Below, piece by piece: positions 27,024-34,940 of a DNA stretch of 64,000 bases. The stretch is from Pyxidicoccus parkwaysis (GTDB taxonomy: Bacteria; Myxococcota; Myxococcia; Myxococcales; Myxococcaceae). The position numbers and the translations under genes are program-made. The DNA is taken from assembly GCF_017301735.1 (NCBI RefSeq), contig NZ_CP071090.1, positions 7,492,001 to 7,556,000 on the forward strand, written 5' to 3'. Under the pieces are notes generated by a model. The model was given only the letters and a program-made list of their open reading frames with translations, did no database searches and was not told where the DNA came from. Within the stretch, counting starts at the first letter, position 1, and every line of letters begins with the position of its first letter.

Positions 27024-28394
27024 ATGGCTGGTGAGTACGCCCAAGGGGTGATGAAGAAGGAGCGGGCCCAGGCTGGAAGCCCTCCGGGGCTGTACCGCCT
27101 CTGCCTCGCCGAGATGTGGGAGCGCGCGGCCTACTACGGCATGCGTGGGCTCCTGGTCCTCTTCCTGACGTACAAGACCCAGGGAGGCCTTGGCTGGTCC
27201 ACCGGGGAGGCGCTCACTCTCTACGCCATCTTCACCCTTCTCGCGGGCCTGCTGCCCATTCCTGGTGGCTTCCTCGCGGACGGGTTGCTCGGACCGCACA
27301 AGGCGGTCGCCCTGGGGTGCGCGGCGATGCTGGTGGGCTACCTGCTGCTCGCGCTGCCCGCGGGGCCCGCGCTCTACCTGGGCCTGGGCTCGCTCCTTCT
27401 CGGCAGTGGGCTCTTCAGACCGAGCCTCATCACACTCCTCGGGGGACTGTACCCGGAAGGGGCAGCGCAGCGGGACGGTGGCTTCACCCTCCGCTACCTG
27501 GGGATCCACTCCGGCGCCATCCTGGGTAACTTCGTCTGTGGCATCGTGAGCCAGCTCCTGGGCTGGCATTGGGGCTTCGGCGCCGCGGGTGCATTCATGC
27601 TCCTGGGCCTGTTGACCTTCCTCACTGTTCCGAGCGGGCTGCTGAAACCGTCGCCAGTGACAGCATCACCGGCCAGCGAGAGTGGAAGCCGCGACCTCGC
27701 GCAGCAGAACCGGGCCCGGATTGGCATCATCGCCATCCTTGGAGTGTTCATGCTCGGCGTCTGGACTTGTTTCGAATCGTCCAGCCTCTCCATCAACATC
27801 AATCAGACGGCGACATTCAGCTGGACTTTGTTCGGCATGGCAGTGCCAGTGGGCATGTTCAAGAACTCGGCGTCCTGGCTCACCGTTCTGCTGGCACCCA
27901 TGCTCGTGTTGCTATGGAACGTACTGGCGGCACGTGGCAGGAGTCCGAGCCCTCCAGTCAAGATGGGAGTGGGCCTTCTCCTCATGCCGCTGGGCTTCGC
28001 CTTCATGTTCGGCGCGGGGAAGGAACACCAGCTGTCGGGCCAGGCGTCCGTGGCGTGGCTCCTCATGACGCACCTGCTCGTCACCCTGGCGGAGCTGTGC
28101 ATCTCACCGACTGTCATGTCGATGGTGACCCGGCTGGCGCCAGCGCGCTTTCCGTCCCTGACGGTGGGCAGCTGGCTCCTGGTGCCCGTGATGGCCAACT
28201 GGCTGGCAGGCCGCGCCGTCGACCCCCAAAAAAACCTCAGTGTGTTGCTCTTCACGGGCGTTGCCATGGCGGCGGGAGGCGTACTCCTGCTCGCCCTGGC
28301 CCCCGTACTCGAGCGGTGGCTGCGCGCCGCAACCACCGCCACGCGCCCTTCTCCTGCGGCTCCGGAGCCGGGGCCCGCCCACCCGGCGCCATGA
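27024..28394 (+). CDS. POT/PTR family proton-dependent peptide transporter
   Basis: The ATG at 27024 (GAGGT nine bases upstream) gives 456 residues with about 12-14 hydrophobic helices. The POT signature ExxER is present as EMWERAAYYGMR in helix 1, followed by GGFLADGLLG in the helix 2-3 loop and SGLFRPSLITLLGGLY in the region of the second family signature. Members import di- and tripeptides with protons, which fits with the proteases encoded nearby (M4 and zincin), though these are not co-transcribed. An ATG at 27051 is an alternative start. Confidence 0.9.
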   Translation: MAGEYAQGVMKKERAQAGSPPGLYRLCLAEMWERAAYYGMRGLLVLFLTYKTQGGLGWSTGEALTLYAIFTLLAGLLPIPGGFLADGLLGPHKAVALGCAAMLVGYLLLALPAGPALYLGLGSLLLGSGLFRPSLITLLGGLYPEGAAQRDGGFTLRYLGIHSGAILGNFVCGIVSQLLGWHWGFGAAGAFMLLGLLTFLTVPSGLLKPSPVTASPASESGSRDLAQQNRARIGIIAILGVFMLGVWTCFESSSLSININQTATFSWTLFGMAVPVGMFKNSASWLTVLLAPMLVLLWNVLAARGRSPSPPVKMGVGLLLMPLGFAFMFGAGKEHQLSGQASVAWLLMTHLLVTLAELCISPTVMSMVTRLAPARFPSLTVGSWLLVPVMANWLAGRAVDPQKNLSVLLFTGVAMAAGGVLLLALAPVLERWLRAATTATRPSPAAPEPGPAHPAP

Positions 28395-28434
28395 AGCAGC
28401 AGGCGCCAGGGCGCACGAGAGCCCCGAGCCCGAA

Positions 28435-29742
28435 TCAGTCGCGCAGTGCCTGCTCGGCGAACATGCGGACCTCGTCGTCCGCGTCCACCGCGGCGACGCG
28501 CTCCCAGATGGGCCGCAGGTGGGCGGGGCAGTTCGCGTGGAAGGCATTCATCAGCTTGCAGCGGACGCCGCTGTCCCGGTCGGTCGCCAGCGCCTCGATG
28601 AGCCGCATCACCGCCGGCGACTCGGACCCGGGCCACCGGGGTAGCGTTTCGGCGACTGTCTCGCGAACCCAGCTCGATTCGTTCGTGACATTTGCCTCGA
28701 ACGCGGGGAACGCGCTCGTGTGCGCGTCATGCTCGGGAGCATCCTGGAGCGCGAAGAGCGCGTGGGTGCGGAAGACCTCCTTGTCGGCCCGGGTCGCCAC
28801 GCCCACCAGCTCGGAGACCACTGCGGGGTCGGTGAGGAGCCGACCTCCGAGCGCCCGGATTCCCGCCGACGAGACGTCAGGGTCGGAGTCCGCCCGCAGC
28901 AGCTCGGCCAGCTCACGTTGGCGGGGCCCGCCCGTCTTCGGCAATCCGAAGCCCACGTAGCGTCGAATCCTGGGGTGCTCGCTGCGAATCAGCGCCTCGA
29001 GGATTTCCTCTCCAGCGGGGCCGAGCTCACCCGCGGCCGAGACGAGCTTCTCCTGGAGCTCCGCGTCGTCCGTCTCCGTGAGCGCGAGGAGCGGCTGGAT
29101 GTCCGAGGAATCCGCCTTCGTCCCCAGAATCTTCGCGAAGCCCCAGATGGCCGAGTCCCGAATCCCGGCATTGTCATCCTCGAACCGGCGGGCGAACACG
29201 GCGATGCAGGCGTAGTCATCGAGCGTGTCGAGCTGCTCCCGCATCTCGTCGATGGCGGCGCTGAAGGCCTCCGCGTCATGCCCGGTGAGCGCGGGCCACC
29301 GCTGGATGACCTCGTTGATACCCTCGGCGTTGAAGACCTCTTCCTCCTCTCCTGCCGCCCCGTTCCCCTCCACCGTGAAGGCCACCTTCGAGGAGGGGTC
29401 CGCCACGCCCGGGATGTCGGCGGTCGCGGTGAGCTGGTAGTCGTGGCTCGGGTCCGCGTCGTCGGGGATGGAGACGCTCAGCGGGAAGTCGACGGGCTCG
29501 CCCGCGGGCAGCGCCACGTCGTGGGCAATGGACCCGTCGAAGAGGACGCGGTGCTCGAAGTCGGTGCCACCCCCGACGCGCGAGCCGAGCACCTGGACCT
29601 TCAGCGAGGAAATCTTCGCGGCCTTCTTGCCACCGCGCACGGTGACGGTCCCCGTGAGCTCGCCGCCCGCCGCGATGGCGCCGCCATCCAGGGAGATTTC
29701 GAGAGAGGTACCACCGCCGAACATCGAGTTGAGAAGTCCCAT
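28435..29742 (-). CDS. Spo0M-like arrestin-fold domain fused to HEAT repeats
   Basis: The 435-residue product begins MGLLNSMFGGGTSLEISLDG and runs through an arrestin-type beta sandwich to about residue 125, with phrases such as GGELTGTVTVRGGKKAAKIS and FPLSVSIPDDADPSHDYQLT that are typical of Spo0M-type sporulation-control proteins. The remainder (about 135-435) is a series of HEAT-like helical repeats (DDNAGIRDSAIWGFAKILG, SEHPRIRRYVGFGLP, DPDVSSAGIRALGG, DDEVRMFAEQALRD). Spo0M proteins usually end in a short tail, so the long HEAT array is unusual. It is a soluble cytosolic protein, perhaps linked to development or starvation. Confidence 0.82.
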   Translation of the reverse strand: MGLLNSMFGGGTSLEISLDGGAIAAGGELTGTVTVRGGKKAAKISSLKVQVLGSRVGGGTDFEHRVLFDGSIAHDVALPAGEPVDFPLSVSIPDDADPSHDYQLTATADIPGVADPSSKVAFTVEGNGAAGEEEEVFNAEGINEVIQRWPALTGHDAEAFSAAIDEMREQLDTLDDYACIAVFARRFEDDNAGIRDSAIWGFAKILGTKADSSDIQPLLALTETDDAELQEKLVSAAGELGPAGEEILEALIRSEHPRIRRYVGFGLPKTGGPRQRELAELLRADSDPDVSSAGIRALGGRLLTDPAVVSELVGVATRADKEVFRTHALFALQDAPEHDAHTSAFPAFEANVTNESSWVRETVAETLPRWPGSESPAVMRLIEALATDRDSGVRCKLMNAFHANCPAHLRPIWERVAAVDADDEVRMFAEQALRD

Positions 29743-29838
29743 CGCTCGAATCTACCCCGGCGGGTCATCCGTTCAAGACGGAAGCAATCGCGTTGCACTG
29801 GTAACCCCACTGGTCCTCCAGCGGGGGTAGAGCCGGAG

Positions 29839-30192
29839 TCACAAAGGGTCACTGTTCGCCTGACGCGCCTGGAGCTGGCGCTGACACCGGGCCGCACCCC
29901 GCCGAGGCATCTCCGCATGGGGCAGCAGGTGACTGGCCTCCTGGAAGAGCGCCAGTGCCTGCTCACACCGGCCAGTCCGGGACAGCAATTGCCCCAGGAA
30001 GACGCGGGCCTCGTAGCCGCCGGGGTCCAGGCTCACCGCGCGGCCCAGCCGCTCCTCCGTCTTCAGCACGAGCGCCTCCTCCCGCGGCTTCCGCTCCAAA
30101 TCCTGTCGCGCCCTCCTCCAGGCCTCCACGAGCAGCAACCCCGCGATGGCCGCGAGCACTGCCAGCGCTGGAGCCCCCCGCTCGGCGAGCAA
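29839..30192 (-). pseudogene. Truncated membrane protein with TPR-like tail
   Basis: A TTG at 30192 allows 117 residues: a hydrophobic helix (APALAVLAAIAGLLLVEAW) and a TPR-like part (SLDPGGYEARVFLGQLLSR, CEQALALFQEASHLLP). The frame stays protein-like upstream (PQADWLGLLAERG) to about 30212 without a start codon, then turns to low-quality sequence. The layout, a last membrane helix followed by TPRs, resembles the end of O-antigen-ligase-type proteins. I read it as the C-terminal part of a larger gene cut off at about 30210. Confidence 0.55.
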
Positions 30193-30207
30193 ACCCAGCC
30201 AGTCCGC

Positions 30208-30317
30208 CTGGGGTCGAGGATGGCGCCTACCCGTATGACGCGTTCACGGGCATCGACGTGAGGGGTTCGGCCTCGAGCAATACGGTCCTCAGCGAGTCCA
30301 TCAGCCGGGAGTAGTCA
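30208..30317 (+). pseudogene. C-terminal remnant of an unidentified protein
   Basis: A plus-strand frame ends at the TAG at 30315-30317 and reads VEDGAYPYDAFTGIDVR then GSASSNTVLSESISRE. It looks like real protein for about 35 residues; upstream it becomes Pro/Arg/Ala-rich noise that overlaps the minus-strand gene. It therefore starts at the same point where the minus-strand gene is cut off. The family is not recognised. Confidence 0.4.
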
Positions 30318-30512
30318 CCGCGCCCGCTTCAACCCATGAGCCGGCCGTGGCGATGTGCAGGAGAGCGACGCCCGAGACACGCTGCTGCTTCCGCGAGGCC
30401 TGGAGCCAGGGGGCGTTCGACGGCGACGCGGTGATTCGCGATTGCGGCGGCGGGAGATGCCGCAGGAACGGGCATGGTCATCCCTCACATGCCCGTTCCA
30501 TGAAACGGCGGT

Positions 30513-30818
30513 TCAGCTCTCGGCGGAGACGGTGGACTGCGCTGTCTGCTGCTCGTCACCGCAGACCAGGGCGGACGACTCCTCGGAAAGCGAGGCCTCG
30601 TCCCGGGCCGCCGAGGGCGTCACGTCGGCGAGAGTGAAGCCGCACCAGCCGTAATCTCCACAGGTGGTGTCGGCGCCTCTTTCGTCACGGCAGGGCTCCT
30701 CGCAGCTGGCCTCGTAGCCACAGACGAAGATGCACCGCGGCGGGCCGGCCGAGGCGGCGGTGGGGACGAGGGTGACGAAAGCGGCGGCTGCCAGCAGGGA
30801 CCTCAGAAGCGTGCTCAT
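30513..30818 (-). CDS. Small secreted Cys-rich protein
   Basis: The ATG at 30818 has GGAGGAG just upstream and gives 101 residues. A signal peptide (LLRSLLAAAAFVTLVPTAASA) is followed by a short Cys-rich stretch (CIFVCGYEASCEEPCRDERG, then TTCGDYGWCGF) with eight cysteines, and an acidic Ser-rich tail. It is likely disulfide-bonded and exported; no family or function is recognised. Confidence 0.75.
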   Translation of the reverse strand: MSTLLRSLLAAAAFVTLVPTAASAGPPRCIFVCGYEASCEEPCRDERGADTTCGDYGWCGFTLADVTPSAARDEASLSEESSALVCGDEQQTAQSTVSAES

Positions 30819-31255
30819 GACTCCTCCATCCAGGTGAGGACTGCGGCGCCACGGTGGCGGGGTTCTTCCCGCAAGTAAAGCCGAGCCGCCTGTTCGTGAA
30901 GCGGCGAGCTGGCCGAGCCCGAAGCGCTGCGCATGGCACTCTTCAAATTCAAGGAGCTCTTCCTGCGCAACTTCGACCGTGAGGGCGTTGTCGTGTTCGG
31001 TTCGCGGACCGCGGGACGAGGTGCCCGCCCACCCGCGCGGGCGAGCTCGGTGACGCTGTCGGGCGTCGTCGTGGACAGGGATGTCTGCCTCCGGGCGCCG
31101 GAGGTTGGGGCGCTCCTGAAGACAGACGCGCGGTTCGTGGGCCGCTTCGTCAGTCCGATGCAAATGTAGCTCTGTTGCTATAAGTGTCAAATTCTGGCAA
31201 AACCAGATAGCTCGGCCTGATTCCCATCCATTCCGCCGAGCACACAGGAGGCCCG
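30819..31255. other. Intergenic region with a doubtful small frame
   Basis: This 437-base stretch separates two divergent exported-protein genes. A plus-strand frame at 30933-31169 (78 residues, starting MALFKFKELFLRNF) is weakly protein-like, but it has no ribosome site and its middle is Arg/Ala-rich, so I do not call it. The last 80 bases are AT-richer and probably hold the promoter of the next gene. Confidence 0.45.
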
Positions 31256-31885
31256 ATGAAGCGCACGAACACCTGGATGATGGTCTGTGCATTCGGTCTG
31301 ATGGTGGGTTGCGGAGGACCGCTGGAGGAAGAGGCTGCTCCGCCGGAGGTGCCGGAGGGACAGGAGCAGGAGGAGCTCTTCACACAGACCATCGTCCGCC
31401 AACTGGCAGATGGGACGATGACGCAGGAGACGACGTTCATCACACGCAAGGAGCAACTGGCTCAACTCGCGGAGCGTGAAGCGCTTCTGAAGAGCCTCGG
31501 GAAGGGCGTCACGCAGCAGGACCTGGACGACCTGGTCACCGATGGAAGCTGCGCCGGCTCCAGCCTCTGGCTCTTCGACCAGACGAACCTCGCGGGCCGC
31601 CAGCTCTGCCTCTACAAGCAGGCGGGAGCGTCTCAGGGCTGGCTTTCCCTGACGAGCATCATCCGCTACTTCGATGGGGTCGGCAGCATCTATACCTGGT
31701 CGGGAGCGGTCCGCAGTCTTTGGGCCGGCCAGCACCCCGGTAGCCTTCTGTGCTGCACCTCGACGCTCTGCTACTCGGACTTCGGCCAGAACTTCGTCGC
31801 CTATGAGAAGATCCCCGTCACCGTCGTCACGCCCCCACTGGGCGGCACCCGGCGGCTGAACCAGGCGTATCTGTACAACCCCTGA
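31256..31885 (+). CDS. Lipoprotein with a crystallin/inhibitor-like beta domain
   Basis: The ATG at 31256 follows GGAGG and gives 209 residues. The lipoprotein signal ends in LMVGC, then an acidic linker and a helix (KEQLAQLAEREALLKSLGKG). The C-terminal domain (about 95-190) has SSLWLFDQTNLAGRQLCLYK, a form seen in beta/gamma-crystallin-like and peptidase-inhibitor-I36-like domains, with paired cysteines later (LLCCTSTLCYSDFG). A shorter relative lies at 61164-61479 (YALWLFSNRDFTGSR). Surface or outer-membrane location is expected; the function is unknown. Confidence 0.75.
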   Translation: MKRTNTWMMVCAFGLMVGCGGPLEEEAAPPEVPEGQEQEELFTQTIVRQLADGTMTQETTFITRKEQLAQLAEREALLKSLGKGVTQQDLDDLVTDGSCAGSSLWLFDQTNLAGRQLCLYKQAGASQGWLSLTSIIRYFDGVGSIYTWSGAVRSLWAGQHPGSLLCCTSTLCYSDFGQNFVAYEKIPVTVVTPPLGGTRRLNQAYLYNP

Positions 31886-32135
31886 GCGTGCGGTGAGGTC
31901 CGGTGGCTCACCACCGGGCCCCTCTGGGCGCTGCGCACGCAGCAGAGGTGGTTCGGCTGTTCGACTGGCGTGACTTGAATGTCCACCGATGCGGTGCTCC
32001 ATCTCCGCTACGGGTGAACCTCACGTCGAGGGTGAGCTCCTTGTGACTTGCCCGCGCCCCCTCGAATGGACGATGCCGGAGTCCCCCGCCGTGAGCGAGG
32101 CCCGTCCACGCCACGGCACACCCCGAGGAGAACGC

Positions 32136-32639
32136 ATGCATCGCGGCCTGTTGCTCACCTGTGTGGCGCTGTCCCTGCTGGTGCCTCCGCTCACCGCGCA
32201 CGCCCAGACGGCGCCCGAGGGCTATGCGCTGGAGTTGGAGGAGCAGTACACCCCCTGGAACATCCAGGATTTGGAGATGCAGGGCTACAGCCACTGCCTC
32301 GGCCAGTGTCAGGGCTGGACGCGCGTCTTCACCTTCCAGTTCGGGTTCGAGGACGCGGCCACGGTGGAGATGGCCGCGCGCGCCATCGAGGCGCTGCCGG
32401 GCTTCAACCCCAACCTCGTCCGCACCGGCACGCTCACGTATGAGCAGTTCGGAACCAAGGTCTACTACCCGTTCCAGCCGCTGGCCGACGCCTACCTGAA
32501 CACCTGGTGGGACGGCGAGGAGGAGGTCTCCGTCGCCTTCTACCAGCGCAACTTCCTCCCCCGGTACCGCCAGTCCTTCGTCATCCTCTTCGCCCATTCG
32601 GGGACGGTGCTGTTCTACGAGCAGGCCGATTTCGAGTAG
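32136..32639 (+). CDS. Secreted protein of unknown function
   Basis: The ATG at 32136 has GAGGAG eight bases upstream and gives 167 residues. A signal peptide (LLLTCVALSLLVPPLTAHA) is followed by a compact alpha/beta domain: FTFQFGFEDAATVEMAARAI (helix), a pair of cysteines (HCLGQCQGW), then EEEVSVAFYQRNFLP and SFVILFAHSGTVLFY strands. No family is recognised. A hairpin follows the gene. Confidence 0.75.
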   Translation: MHRGLLLTCVALSLLVPPLTAHAQTAPEGYALELEEQYTPWNIQDLEMQGYSHCLGQCQGWTRVFTFQFGFEDAATVEMAARAIEALPGFNPNLVRTGTLTYEQFGTKVYYPFQPLADAYLNTWWDGEEEVSVAFYQRNFLPRYRQSFVILFAHSGTVLFYEQADFE

Positions 32640-32654
32640 GCGCCGGAAGTACGA

Positions 32655-32679
32655 GGCCTGCCCCGTTCAGGGGCAGGCC
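32655..32679 (+). terminator. Hairpin terminator
   Basis: GGCCTGCCCC pairs perfectly with GGGGCAGGCC over a four-base loop, 15 bases after the stop at 32639. No T run follows, but the stem is strong; it may also stop transcripts from the convergent tetR gene. Confidence 0.65.
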
Positions 32680-32712
32680 CGTTGGCAACGTGCTGTCCGC
32701 CATCCAGGAGGA

Positions 32713-33351
32713 CTAGCCACGCCGCTTCGCGCCCTGCCGCGCTCCGGGCGAGTCCGGCTCGCGGGGCAGGTGGCGCAGCCCCATCCACCCGAGCGCCGCG
32801 ACATGCCGTGACACGTGGTCGATGGAGAAGGACTTCCCCTCCGCGGCCCACCACTGGCCCACCTGCGTCACCATGCCCACCAGCGCGTTGGCGTAGATGG
32901 GGGCCACCTTGGGGTTGTAGCCGGCGCGCTCGAACTCGCTGCGGAAGATGTCGCCCACCCGCTGCGCCAGGTCGTCGATGACGCGCGTCAGGCCTCGCCG
33001 CGCGGTGGCCAGGGGCGAGTCGCGCGTCAGCACCGCGAAGCCCGCGGGCTCCTCCTTCGCGTACGTCATGAAGGCCAGCACCGCCGCCTCGAAGCGCTCG
33101 CGCGGCGTGCCCTCGGAGATGCTCTTCGACATGCGCGCCACCAGGTCGTCCATCTCCCGGTCCACGATGGCCGCGTAGAGCCCCTCCTTCGCGCCGAAGT
33201 GCTCGTAGACGATGGGCTTGGACACGCCCGCCTGCTGGGCCACCTCTTCAATCGAGGTCGCCTCGTAGCCATGCGAGGCGAAGACCCCCCGGCCGACCTC
33301 CATCAGCTGGACCCGGCGGTCGGCTCCCGACAGTCGTTTCTTCTTCGCCAC
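32713..33351 (-). CDS. TetR-family regulator, divergent from desaturase
   Basis: A GTG at 33351 with GAGGT six bases upstream gives 212 residues. The N-terminal HTH is clear (GRGVFASHGYEATSIEEVA, then QQAGVSKPIVYEHFGAKEGL). The C-terminal ligand domain is helical. It ends in a basic tail (ARQGAKRRG). It faces the acyl-CoA desaturase gene across an 82-base gap that has two palindromes, so it very likely represses that gene and itself. The ligand may be an acyl-CoA, by analogy with other TetR regulators of desaturases. Confidence 0.88.
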   Translation of the reverse strand: MAKKKRLSGADRRVQLMEVGRGVFASHGYEATSIEEVAQQAGVSKPIVYEHFGAKEGLYAAIVDREMDDLVARMSKSISEGTPRERFEAAVLAFMTYAKEEPAGFAVLTRDSPLATARRGLTRVIDDLAQRVGDIFRSEFERAGYNPKVAPIYANALVGMVTQVGQWWAAEGKSFSIDHVSRHVAALGWMGLRHLPREPDSPGARQGAKRRG

Positions 33352-33365
33352 GTTGACCTCGAACC

Positions 33366-33377
33366 TACTCGCGAGTA
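33366..33377. promoter_or_regulatory. Probable TetR operator, site 1
   Basis: TACTCGCGAGTA is a perfect 12-base palindrome, 15 bases upstream of the tetR start codon, preceded by GAACC. A second, near-palindromic copy has its centre exactly 30 bases away. The form fits the TACTNNCNNGTA style of TetR-family operators. Confidence 0.7.
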
Positions 33378-33395
33378 ACTTACCCAATCGGAACC

Positions 33396-33407
33396 TACTG
33401 GCCGGTA
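33396..33407. promoter_or_regulatory. Probable TetR operator, site 2
   Basis: TACTGGCCGGTA matches its own complement except for one pair, and like site 1 is preceded by GAACC. It lies 27 bases before the desaturase start codon, so a bound repressor would block that promoter. Spacing of 30 bases between centres puts both sites on one face of the helix. Confidence 0.65.
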
Positions 33408-33433
33408 ACCCGCCGGCCGAGCTGGAGCCCTCC

Positions 33434-34219
33434 ATGTACCTCGCCACCTGCGGAGCCGTCTTCCTGGCCGCGTATCTGCTCAACATCCTCACGATTTCGG
33501 TGGGTTACCACCGGGGCCTGGCGCACAAGGCGGTGCGCCTGCACCCGGCGCTGCGCAGGGTGCTCATCACCGGAGGCAACTGGCTCACCGGCCTGGACCC
33601 GAAGGCGTGGGTGGTGATGCACCGGCTCCACCACGAGCACTCCGACACGCCGTTGGACCCGCACTCGCCCGTCAATGTCGGCATCCTCGGCATCGGGATG
33701 GAGCAACTGCGCAACTACAAGCGCGTCATCGTGGGGCTCTTGCGCGAGGAGCCGGAGTACACGCGCTATGCGAAGGACCTCGACTTCCCGCTCAACGCGC
33801 TGAACCGCACCGGGCGGTGGTACCTGCCGTACGTGCTGCACGGCGCCGTGGGACTGGCGCTGGGGTTGGGCATCGGGTGGCTGCTGGGCGCCGCGTGGTT
33901 CCTGGGGATGATGAGCCACCCGGTGCAGGGCGGCATCGTCAACTCGCTCGGGCATGCGGTGGGCGGGCGCAACTTCGACACGTCGGACAACTCGCGCAAC
34001 AACCACCTGGCCGCGTGGCTCATCCTCGGCGAGGGCTTCCAGAACAACCACCACCGCTATCCGGCGTCGGCGTCCTTCTCCTACCGCCGCCATGAAGTCG
34101 ACCTCGGCTATGGTGCCTGCGTGCTCCTCGAGAAGCTGGGCCTCGCCACCATTCAGCGCGACTACCTCATTCCTCGCCCGCCGTCGGAGTCGGCCGTCGA
34201 AGCGCAGGCCCCGTCCTGA
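33434..34219 (+). CDS. Acyl-CoA/fatty acid delta-9-type desaturase
   Basis: The ATG at 33434 gives 261 residues. The three histidine boxes of membrane di-iron desaturases are present: HRGLAH (His26-His31), HRLHH (His63-His67) and NNHH (His206, His207), plus the usual NSLGHAVGGRNFDT stretch. Four hydrophobic helices lie around them. It should place a cis double bond in a membrane acyl chain. Control by the divergent TetR protein through the paired palindromes is likely, adjusting membrane fluidity. The HlyIII-type gene follows within 35 bases and may be co-transcribed. Confidence 0.92.
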   Translation: MYLATCGAVFLAAYLLNILTISVGYHRGLAHKAVRLHPALRRVLITGGNWLTGLDPKAWVVMHRLHHEHSDTPLDPHSPVNVGILGIGMEQLRNYKRVIVGLLREEPEYTRYAKDLDFPLNALNRTGRWYLPYVLHGAVGLALGLGIGWLLGAAWFLGMMSHPVQGGIVNSLGHAVGGRNFDTSDNSRNNHLAAWLILGEGFQNNHHRYPASASFSYRRHEVDLGYGACVLLEKLGLATIQRDYLIPRPPSESAVEAQAPS

Positions 34220-34254
34220 GCGCCCGGGCCGCGGAGAAGCCGAAGCTGAGAGGG

Positions 34255-34869
34255 GTGCTGCACCAGTTCGCCGCCGCGAGTGCGCTCGGCGCTGGCGGAG
34301 TGCTCGTGTCGATGGCCCCCACGCCCCGAGCCGCTGCCGCGGCGGCGCTGTATGCCATCAGCCTGGTGGTGTTGTTCTCGGTCAGCGCGACGTACCACCG
34401 GGTGGACTGGTCTCCGCGTGGGCGGGCGTGGATGCGGCGCCTGGACCACGCGTCCATCTTCATCCTCATCGCGGGCACCTATACGCCCGTCGCACTGCTC
34501 GGCGTGTCTGGCGCCGCCGGTGACAGCCTGCTGCTCGCCATCTGGTGCGGCGCGTTCGTCGGCGTCCTCCAGTCGCTGTTCTGGGTGGGGGCGCCGAAGG
34601 TCCTCACGGCGGCGCTCGCCGTCGCCGTCGGCTGGACGCTGGTGCCGTACCTCGAGGATGCACGCCGGGCGCTCGGCGTCACCGAGCTCTCTCTCATCCT
34701 GGCGGGTGGCGTCGCCTACACCACGGGCGCCATCGCGTATGCGTTGAAGCGGCCGGACCTCCGGCCCGGCGTGTTCGGGTACCACGAGCTCTTCCACGCG
34801 CTCACGCTGGTGGGCGCCGGGCTCCACTTCGCCGTGGTGCTGCGGCTCGTCCGCGCCGCGAGCGCGTAG
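34255..34869 (+). CDS. Hemolysin III (HlyIII/PAQR-like) membrane protein
   Basis: A GTG at 34255 gives 204 residues with seven hydrophobic helices. Family marks are SATYHRVDW in helix 2, RLDHASIFILIAGTYTP in helix 3 and GYHELFHALTLVGAGLHF near the end; the conserved His and Asp residues form the metal site of the PAQR fold. The reading frame stays family-like upstream to 34216 (LSARAAEKPKLRG), so translation may begin at a CTG overlapping the desaturase stop. The role in bacteria is poorly known; linkage to a desaturase suggests membrane-lipid homeostasis. Confidence 0.88.
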   Translation: MLHQFAAASALGAGGVLVSMAPTPRAAAAAALYAISLVVLFSVSATYHRVDWSPRGRAWMRRLDHASIFILIAGTYTPVALLGVSGAAGDSLLLAIWCGAFVGVLQSLFWVGAPKVLTAALAVAVGWTLVPYLEDARRALGVTELSLILAGGVAYTTGAIAYALKRPDLRPGVFGYHELFHALTLVGAGLHFAVVLRLVRAASA

Positions 34870-34940
34870 GCCGGGGGCCTCCGGCGCAGTGAAAGCGCCA
34901 ACGGACTTCAGGTCGGGCGGTCGCTACCCTGCTCCCGAAG

